DNA of 64,000 nucleotides from an uncultured Clostridia bacterium (GTDB lineage: Bacteria > Bacillota > Clostridia > Christensenellales > Borkfalkiaceae), in NCBI GenBank assembly GCA_947631905.1, contig CANRND010000002.1, positions 1-64,000 on the forward strand, written 5' to 3'. This document shows, piece by piece, positions 13,101 through 22,100 of this stretch; within the stretch, counting starts at the first letter, position 1, and every line of letters starts with the position of its first letter. The translations under genes were made by a program, and so were the position numbers. The notes beneath the pieces were generated by a model. It had not been told where the DNA came from. It ran no database searches and saw only the letters and a list, made by a program, of their open reading frames with translations.

Positions 13101-16100
13101 GACGACGACCGAGGTGCCGATTCTCTGGTTCTTATAGATCAGATCGTACCACGCGGGGTCAATGGTAACGTCACTGGCGGCGGCGGTGGCGTCGTCGAGC
13201 TTGAACGTGACGGTAAATTCCTGCATGTAGTCGGGAACGCCGTTGTTGTTCGCGTCCGCAGCCCAAACCGCATTGAAGTCTACACTGCTACTGCTACCGT
13301 CCTCTTTTACGGGCGTGGTGTAGCTTCCCCCTACCGAATAGTACTTGTCGTTTCCGTAATACTCCGCGGGGGTTAGGTACTCTGCATTATATTGATAGAT
13401 GTACTCCTTATCCGTCGCGGTGGTCCAACCCACGAGGAGATAGGTGATCCCCTCTCTCGTGACTTTTACGGGATAGCGAGATTCTCCTTTCTCCGGGTCC
13501 GGGGAGCCATTATAGCCGGGAAGAGTGATCGTGCGGCCGCCGACAATGGTGGTCGAAGTTTGGCTCAGCCCCTGCCCGCCCTGATAGAACGGGAACGTCA
13601 TTCCGTCGACCGTAGGCGTCTCCGTAAACTCAACCGTGTTGACATATTGCAACGTAACCTGCGGGTCCTCCCAGTCGGCCTTGCCGTTGTCGTTCTCATC
13701 GAGCGCCCAAACGGCCCAGAGGGTGATGATCTGATCCTCTTTACTATCGGAATTTTCGTCGTCCGCCGCGCTCACGGTATAGAGATAGTCGCCCGCATAG
13801 AGCTGATTGTGCTTATGGCCCGAGTCCGTGTTGGGAGTAGGCGCAAAATCGGTGTGCAACGCCTCCAACGTGCTGTAAAGCCTTGCATTGTTGGGATCGG
13901 ACGTCCAACCCACGATGACGTAACGCCCCGGAACGGGTTTCACCCCGTCCTTATCGGTCATCTCCATAACTTCGATTTCGGCCTGGGTGAAAGTCACCGC
14001 GTAGCGGAAAGCGTTTTCCGTCGTCTCCGTGCCGGGCATTTCCGCGTTTTCCCCGCTGTAAAGCGGCATGTCGTTGAGCAGGTTGGCTACGGAGCTGGGC
14101 ATTAACACGTCGGTGAGTTTCTCGAGCGCGTCCTTATACTTGACGGTATAAGTCGTCGACTCCCAGTCGGCCTTGCCGTCGCTGTTCGTATCTTTCACCC
14201 ACACGCCGTAGAACGTGACGGTCTTGGTTTCCCCATCGGCGTCGGCCTTATCGATGAGATAATCGTTCCCCATGCCGTACACGGTTGCGCTCTTGAAGAA
14301 GTTCAGCTGTTCTACCGCTCCATCGAGGAAGTTGTCGGTGGCGTCTCCCGTCCAGTCGGTAGTCCAGCCGACGAGAACGTAAGTTATCCCCTTGTACTCA
14401 ATGGAATAATACCACTCACTTCCGTCTTCTCTCGTGGGCTTAGCGGGCAACGTGATCCAATCGCCCGCGTGCTTGCCCGCAACTTCTGCGGGGAACGTGG
14501 GAGTAGCCGTTTCTGTAATGTCCTTGCCGACGGAGTAGACTACTTTGAGTTCCTCCGTCCAGTCGGCAGTGCCGCTATTGTCGTTATCCTGCGCCCAGAC
14601 GGCGTAGAGGTAGATGTCGATCTCCGGCGTGTTTTTATCATCGCCCATGCCTTCGTCTTCGCAGTCCGAGTCTACCACTTTATAGAACTTTTCTACGGTG
14701 TTATCCTCGCTCGCCGCTGTGGACACATAGTAGATCTTTTGGTCGATCGCCGAGAAGTCACTGCTTTGGAAGAGCCAGCCGTTTTTATGATCGCCCGTAG
14801 GAGCTTGCCTCGTCCAACCGACGAGGACGAAGCTCGTTGCGCGGGGGGTGGCTTCAGGGTCTTTTTCTGCAAATTGCACCGAAATTCTGCGGGTCGTGAC
14901 GAGGGTAACGTCGTCGCCGTAGGAGATCTGCGTGTTCACGATGGGCAGGTTCGCCCCGGGCGATTTTTCGGTAACGCTGTCGTTTGTACCGACCGTAATG
15001 CCGTCCACAAAATGCACGCTGTGGCTGCGGTCCGCCGTAAGCCCGAACGATTCGGGATAGTACGTGCCGCTACCCTTTTGCGAGTCCTCTTTGGTCGCGC
15101 TGAGGTAGAAGTTCGTAGGATCGTGCAAGGTGGCTTTCATCCAATAGTTGCCGATGTCGTCCGAAGAGTCCCCGGGGAACGTCACGGCTTTATCAGATGT
15201 GTAAGTACCCTCGTTCCAGGTAAACGCTTCCCCGATCTTAAAGAACTCCACCTTGAAGAAGTTGTTTTCGTCCTGTGCGCCGCCCGTTACGGCCATCGTG
15301 AGCTTGCTCTTTAAGTCTTCGGGGCAACCCGGCTCCAAAGTCTTCCAATCAGGATTTTCCGTGCTGACTTGCAATTGCGGCGTTCCGCTCCCGTTCAACC
15401 ACGAGAACTTGATCGTGTACGTGCGGGTGCCTTTCTTCTTCAACGTGATATTCGCGTCGGTGACGGTGACGGTGATTTGCAGACGGTTCTTCGGATCGTA
15501 AACGAGGTTCACCGCTTCCATGAGAATGGTGAGCGCCGCCGCCGCAATGGTGTAAATCGCGCGTATGGAGGAAGTATCCGCCTCCGTTGCGCTCTTTACG
15601 AACTTAAAGTTCTGCGTGGAAAGTTGAAGCACCACGTCGTATGTGCCGACGTCCTCCACGAGGTTTCTCGAAGCAAGAATGGTCTTGAAATTGTAGTGCG
15701 TGGTTTCGTCGTCTCCGCGCGTGATGTAATAGTAGCCGCCTTTTTCCGCGTAGTCGCCCGGCGCGTCCGTTTCGCAAGCCCAACAATCCGTACCTACCTG
15801 CAATTTCTCGTCGTCTTTGTCGTCGTCTTTGAGGAAGTGGACGGTTGCGACCGTTGTGTCGCCTTGCTTAACGGTTACGGTGTAGCTCGCGCCCGTAAGC
15901 TCGATGCCCGAAGCGAAGAAGTCGAAATCGGCCACTTCGTCGAGATGTTCATAGCCGTCGTAGGCGGTTCTTGTGTAGTGTTGCGTTGCGGAAATCTCCA
16001 ACGGGGTGATGACGTAAACCGTTTTGGCGGCTTTCTTTTCCCCGATCGGAAGATCGCTTGCTTGCAAAGAATAAGTCGTTGCGGTAGCGTCTGTATTGTT

Positions 16101-19100
16101 GGTCCCGAGGGTGGCCGCGGAAACGAGCGTAGCGCCGGCCTCAGGCGCGGTCGTAGTAGGAGCTTCGGCGGTAGAGTCGAACACGAAGTTATTCGCGCCC
16201 TTGCCCACGAGGTACACTTCCACGTCGTAATCGTCCGCATAATACGGCAAGATATTACCGATCGCCGTTCCCGACGCGTCGCGCATTCTCACTTTGGTGG
16301 AGTCTTTTGCGTAAAGACTGCCCGTAGGCGTGAAGCGGACCGCAAACTCCGTTTCCCCGTTGTTCTGCGGAACCGTTACGCCGCTGAAAAGCTGGGTGAG
16401 ATCGGGCGCTTGCGCTCTGCGGTTATAGGTGGTGGAAGCGGGTTTTACGAGCTTGATCGTAGCAGGCGAAATGGTATACGGGATCGCAAGGCGTTTTTGG
16501 CTATTATACGCCGTACCCTGCGTGGTTTTACTGCCTCCATAGGTTTGCGTCTCCGCGCCCCACACAAAGTTGCCGCCCGTGAGGTCGATGAGGACATAAT
16601 ACGTTCCCGCGTCGGCATAGGCGTCGGTTTGGCCCGCAACGCTATCCAGATTATCGCCGCTGTTTATGTAACGTACCGTGTATTCGGTCCCCTCCGCAGG
16701 AGACAACGAGCGGTCGGGGTTCCCTGCTTGCAAGCCGAAGAAAGAGTTTGCGGAGAGTTCGGGGCGTTGCACATCGCGGTTGTAGGTAAACGATGTTTTG
16801 ATCCCGCCCGCATAAACCGTTGCGGGACTGACGACAAGGTCTTTTTTAGCCGTACCCTTTCCGCTGACAACGGTACTGTTGTACTCCGCGTCTTCCGCTT
16901 TGTATTCCCCGCCGCCTTGTTTTGTGTTATCGACCGTAAAGTCTTCCGTGTCCGTAAACACAAAGTTCGTGGAAGCGACATGTGCGGATACGCGGTAACT
17001 TCCCGCGTCGATGGGTACATCTTCCACCCAATTCGTTACCGTATCGCCCGAGAGCAAGCTGTAACGCAACACAATTCCCGTTACCGTAGACGGCAGAGGA
17101 GCTGTAAAGCCGCCCGAAGGCGTGAAGAGGCTCATTACACTCGTGTAATCGCTTACGTTTCGATAGGTGATCACGACGGGGTGCGGAAGCCTGTTATAGA
17201 CAAACTCACGTCCGTCTTCCGCAAACCGCGCTTCGATTTTGGCGGCATCGATGTAGAAGTCGATCGTGCGCGTGCCTGTGTAGTTCTTCGTAAATTCGCT
17301 CCCCTCGTCGGCAGGCATTGCCGAAAGCAACACGGCAGTGGGCGCGTCCGCGGTTGTAGCCGCTTTGTTGTTATCGTAACGCGCGAAATAGTCGTATCCC
17401 TCTTTGGGCTTCGTTGCACCGATGCCGATCACATATTGCACGGGCGTGACCGTCTTCAAAGACGTGGGGTTATCTTTGTCTTCCCGCGCCTTTTCCGACG
17501 GCTGGTCGACCGTATAGGAAAGCTCTACTGTGGGGCGGTATTCGTAGCCGGAATACGGGAAATGTTTCGGCTCATCTTCGTTGTAGGCTTCCCCGTTGAA
17601 CGTCGCGGCCATTGTGGAAATATCCCGTTGATTGATCGTGACGTCGAGGTTGCTCTCCTTATCGACGATGAAGTTGGTCACTTCGCCCGTTCCCGTCACG
17701 TCCGTGGTGGCGTGGGTCTGCATACTGTTGACGGTGAGAAGCCACATGACGCCGACGTCTTTCGGCGCAGTGTCAATGCTATTCACATTATCGAAATTCA
17801 CTGTGGTGAGCTTGTATGTACCTGCGTTAGCGCTCGACGTTTTGAACGCGTACATGCCCAAGCCGACTTTAATATTATTATTTTGGAATGTTTGGTCGGT
17901 GTAGGTAACGCTGATACTGACGATCGTATAGCGGTTTTTATAGAACGTGGCATCGCCGTAATATGTCCCCGTCGACTTACGCGTATCAATGCCTGCCCAC
18001 AAATCGTCAAGGGTGCGCTTGCCGTCGGGTGCGCCGGGGTAGGACATAGAGTACTTATCTTTGGCGTCCGGTGCCTTACCGTTATCATCATGCTGGTGTT
18101 CGATCAGATCCGCAGGCGTGGTGATACCGTCCTGCACGAGGAAGAAGATCGACTCGTACCACGCGTCATCGGCTCCTTGACCATCTCTCGGGGGCAGATA
18201 CCGCCCTCTGTCGTAATCGCCGCCGTCGTAAGTATAGGAAAGGCTTGCCGAGGCAGTAACTACCACGGGTACGATGCGGAAATACACATAGAACGCGCCG
18301 TCCTCATCGGTTTCGTCGTATTCTTCCCATGCGGTGCCCTGGCTGTTGGCGGACGTGTGTTGCGGCCTGGTTTCGGGCTTAAAGTTCTTATAGTTCTTCA
18401 TTTCGCCGCCGAACGTAATTTTCACGGCGAGGTTGTAGGGTGCGAAACTATAAGTTCCGAACGGAATGCCGTTTACGGTGTTATCCAGCCCGACAGACGC
18501 GTCGAGATAGTTGAATTGCCCCTCCCCCGAGGGTTTGTCGTTGAAAGCGGAGTATTTCACCGTGTAGTCTTTATCTCTTTCGAGCTGGACGGCGGCCGCG
18601 TTATTCCCCGAGAACAGAATGGTGGGCAAGACCGCTTGCGCGGAGAACTCATTCACCTTGAACTCGCCGCCCTCATATTTCCAACCGTAGCTATCGCCGT
18701 TGTAATACACGCTCTTGCTCTCGCCGAGGGAGACGGAAGTATTTCCGCCCGCAGGCGCGGGAGAAGAAGCGTCCATAAGCTCATACGGGTTGATGTCGGC
18801 GGGGTTGATCGTGAACCAATACGCCCACACATACGGCTGTTTCTCTTCGGTTGTGTCGATGTTGACGAGGTGTATCAGGTCTTTATCAAAGACGTAGTCG
18901 TATTCCTCGTAGTTGATATCGAGATCCAGCGTAACGACGACAATATAGGTACGCGCGTTGAGAGGTTGCTGTGGATCCCCGGGGATCTCGTTTGGCGAAC
19001 CGCTCTCCCCGTAGTTTTGCGCGGTGACCTCCTCAACGAGATCATACGCGTCGTTGTCATAGAACATATCTTGCGATAGAATATCAAGGGAGGGAACGTT

Positions 19101-22100
19101 GTTGCCTTTCCAAATATCCGCGTCGTCGTAGAGGAAATAGCGGAAGATGACGGCGTCATCGTTGACGGGGATGATATTGGTATCCGACGTGTTGTCGAAG
19201 TCGGCGATCTGCCTGTTTTCGTACACCGCGCCCGTATAACCGAGGCCTTTTTGCGCTTCGGATGTGAGTTCGACTTCGGCGTGCGCCGCCTCCACTTTTA
19301 AGCGCACTTCGGCGTTGAACGCGAAGTTGTTGGACGCAAAGAACACGCCCGTATCGTCGCTCAGTCCGTTGGTGGAACTTGCCACAAAGGTAACCAGGTA
19401 GGTTCCCGCGTGCTTCACGCCTTCGACATAAAGCCCCTCGGCAACTTCGCTGCCCGGTTTTTTGTGCATCGTTTTATATTCCACGCCGCCGCCGTTATGC
19501 GCGCCGAAATGGACGTCACGCGTGATCGAAACATCGACCGATTCACTGCCGCCCGTGATTTTGCTTTGCGTAACGCCGAAATATTGGTTGGAATAGCGGA
19601 ATTGCATGACATAGCCGTTGAATTGGCTCTTGCGTATGAAGAGGCAATCGCCCGGCTTTTCGGGGTCGACCACCCGGACGTAATCATCGGTTTCAACCAA
19701 AATACCCTCGGGGAGGCGGTCACGGACATAGCTTTCGCCGCCTTCCTTTTCATAAATTTTTATAAGCTCGGAGCCTTTGACGGGGGCTTCGAAGTCGGCG
19801 GAAAGGATGGGATAGTAGTATCCGCCGCAATAGATGAAGTAAGGCGCGTTAGGCTCGAAGTTTTTGGTGCGATCGTTGCCGATGTCCCAGGTGAACTTAT
19901 CGTCCTGCTTCCATGCGAGCGGCTCACGCTTCGTGACGTCCGTGCCGCTGAAATAGCATTCGCGCGTTGCCTCGACGCCGACTTGCTTGATAAAGATCTT
20001 GAACGTGGGGTTGGAATACACCGCCGTTTCGTCCCCCCCCGACGACTTGTACAGGAAAGAATAGAGACCCGCATAGGAAAGGCTCTCATCCGTCGCCTTG
20101 ATGGCCTTGTACATTTTATCGCTGTTGGGAACCTTTGCGTTTTCGACCGTCTCCCCCTCGTTGGTGAAAACGAGGTCCTCGTTCCCCAGCTTAAAGCGGA
20201 AGTTGGCCATATGGAACGTACTCTCGATTTCAAACGACTCATTGCTCCCCTTTACATGCCATAAGGCGAGCGGGTCGCCGGTGATTGTGCCGTCATCGGT
20301 ACTACGAAACGAACTGTAAACCGAAACGCTTGTTACGTTGAGCATGCTGTACTCGAAATCGAGCGAACCCGCCGCCACAACGAAGTTATCTTTCAGAATG
20401 TCAAGCAGATTTTTGGTCTTTCTCTTGTCCGAAAGTTCTACTTCTTCGCCGTCGATTTGGGTACCGTCCGTGACTTTTTTCAGGGCGTCTTTGTAGTCGC
20501 TGGTACGGTTGGGATTTTTGTAGTAGAAATCGACGGCTCCGCCATCATGCACGACGACGCGGAGATCGGACAGTTGGGGTGCGCCCACGTCGTTGGTGTC
20601 GGCGTCGATGCCTTTCCCCTCGATGACCCATGTAAGGCCGCTCGGCGAAGCTTTTTGATTTTTCAGCATGCCCTCGGTACTCGACATCTGAACGGAATAA
20701 TCTGGATTATCCGACGTGAAGAAGTAATGCGCGGGAAGAGAATTGTGGCTCACTACTGTCTCGCCCGTAGTCTTGTTCGTATAATTCGTTGTGAAAACGA
20801 GATCCTGCTCGGAATTGAACGGCTCGTTTGCCGCCTGCATGGTGACGCCGATTTTGGCGACGATGCCTTTTTCAATCAGCGGACCCGAAATAATGATTTT
20901 GGAGTTGGAGTTCCATTCTACGCTGTAATTCGTGGAAGCCGGCGCGCCGTCACCCGTTCCAACCTGATTGGAGGTATTTTCATTAGGATTTTGATGGTCC
21001 GTATCTTTTGTCATCTCCTGCATGGGAAGGTGCAGGTTGTCTGCGCGCGTATCTTGGCCCGTAGTTGACGTGTATGTAATATCTGTGGTTGTTGTGGGCG
21101 GGTTCTCGCTCGCTTTGCCTTGATAGTTGTTTACCGTGTTATCGCGGTAATTATCGACGATCTGCAATGCGCCGCGGAAACCGATGCGCGCGCCCGTGCC
21201 GCCGACGAATACGCCGCCGCCTCCGCCGAATGGCGCAAAGGAAGTGGCCTGCCCGCCGGGGGCCCCGTAAGTATGGTTGCCTTTGATGGTGACGCCGGCG
21301 AGGGTACCGATTGCCGACCCCTGGATGTAAAGCCCGCCGCCGGGGCCATAAGAATAGTTGCCGACGATTTCGCCGCCATAGAGGTTGCAATACGCTTTGG
21401 TGCGGAGCGCGATGCCGCCACCGTAGTTTTCGATCGCGCGGAATTGCCGCAATCCGTTTTCACGAAGGTCGTTAGACTGTTCCAACGTGAGTTTCCCTGC
21501 GCCGCCGTAGTTGTAGCCGATAACGCCGTTGTACACGGAGAGGACGCCCGCACTTGCGTCCGCCAAATAGATCCCGCCGCCGATGCGGTAAGCCTGGTTG
21601 TTGATGATGTAGCCGTCGAACATCGTGAGGGACGCGTTGGTGAGGATATATGCCGCGCCGCCGTACTGCGAGGCGGCTGTGTTCCCTTTCACCGTTCCGC
21701 TGTGGATGACGAGGTCGGAATAACCGTACATGTGGAATGCCGCGCCTTTCGCCTCGTTATCGCTGGGTACGGAATTTTTTCGGTCCTCTGTGTGACGGTC
21801 ATCCCCCGTTACGTTCAATTTGAGATTTTCATAGTTGTTTGTCCCGACTGTTCCTGTGTTACCCTCCGTTGCTTTACGCCCATTGCCCGTATCTTTTGTG
21901 AACTGGTGGGTGACGTAACCGCCCGTAATGGTGCCTTTGTGGTCGGTGGTGAGCCCGCCCTCTGCGCCATAGTTTTTAGCGGGGTTGTTTTTGTTCTCAC
22001 CTGAAATGTGCGAATCGGAGGCGTTTTCAAACGCCGTGCTGTCGTACACTTCGAGGCGGGAAAATTCATTCACGCAGAATACCGAGCCGAAATATTGATA

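Noticed and set aside
2290-15030. CRISPR-like periodicity
   Set aside because: The period is about 375 bp, units are coding and divergent, and there are no short identical repeats with unique spacers.
996-19079. Long open frames on the plus strand opposite the giant gene (for example 996-3545 and 15369-19079)
   Set aside because: They are antisense shadows of a repetitive GC-rich gene with strong codon bias: Arg/Val/Ile-rich, no ribosome sites, no domain logic, and their repeats mirror those of the real gene.
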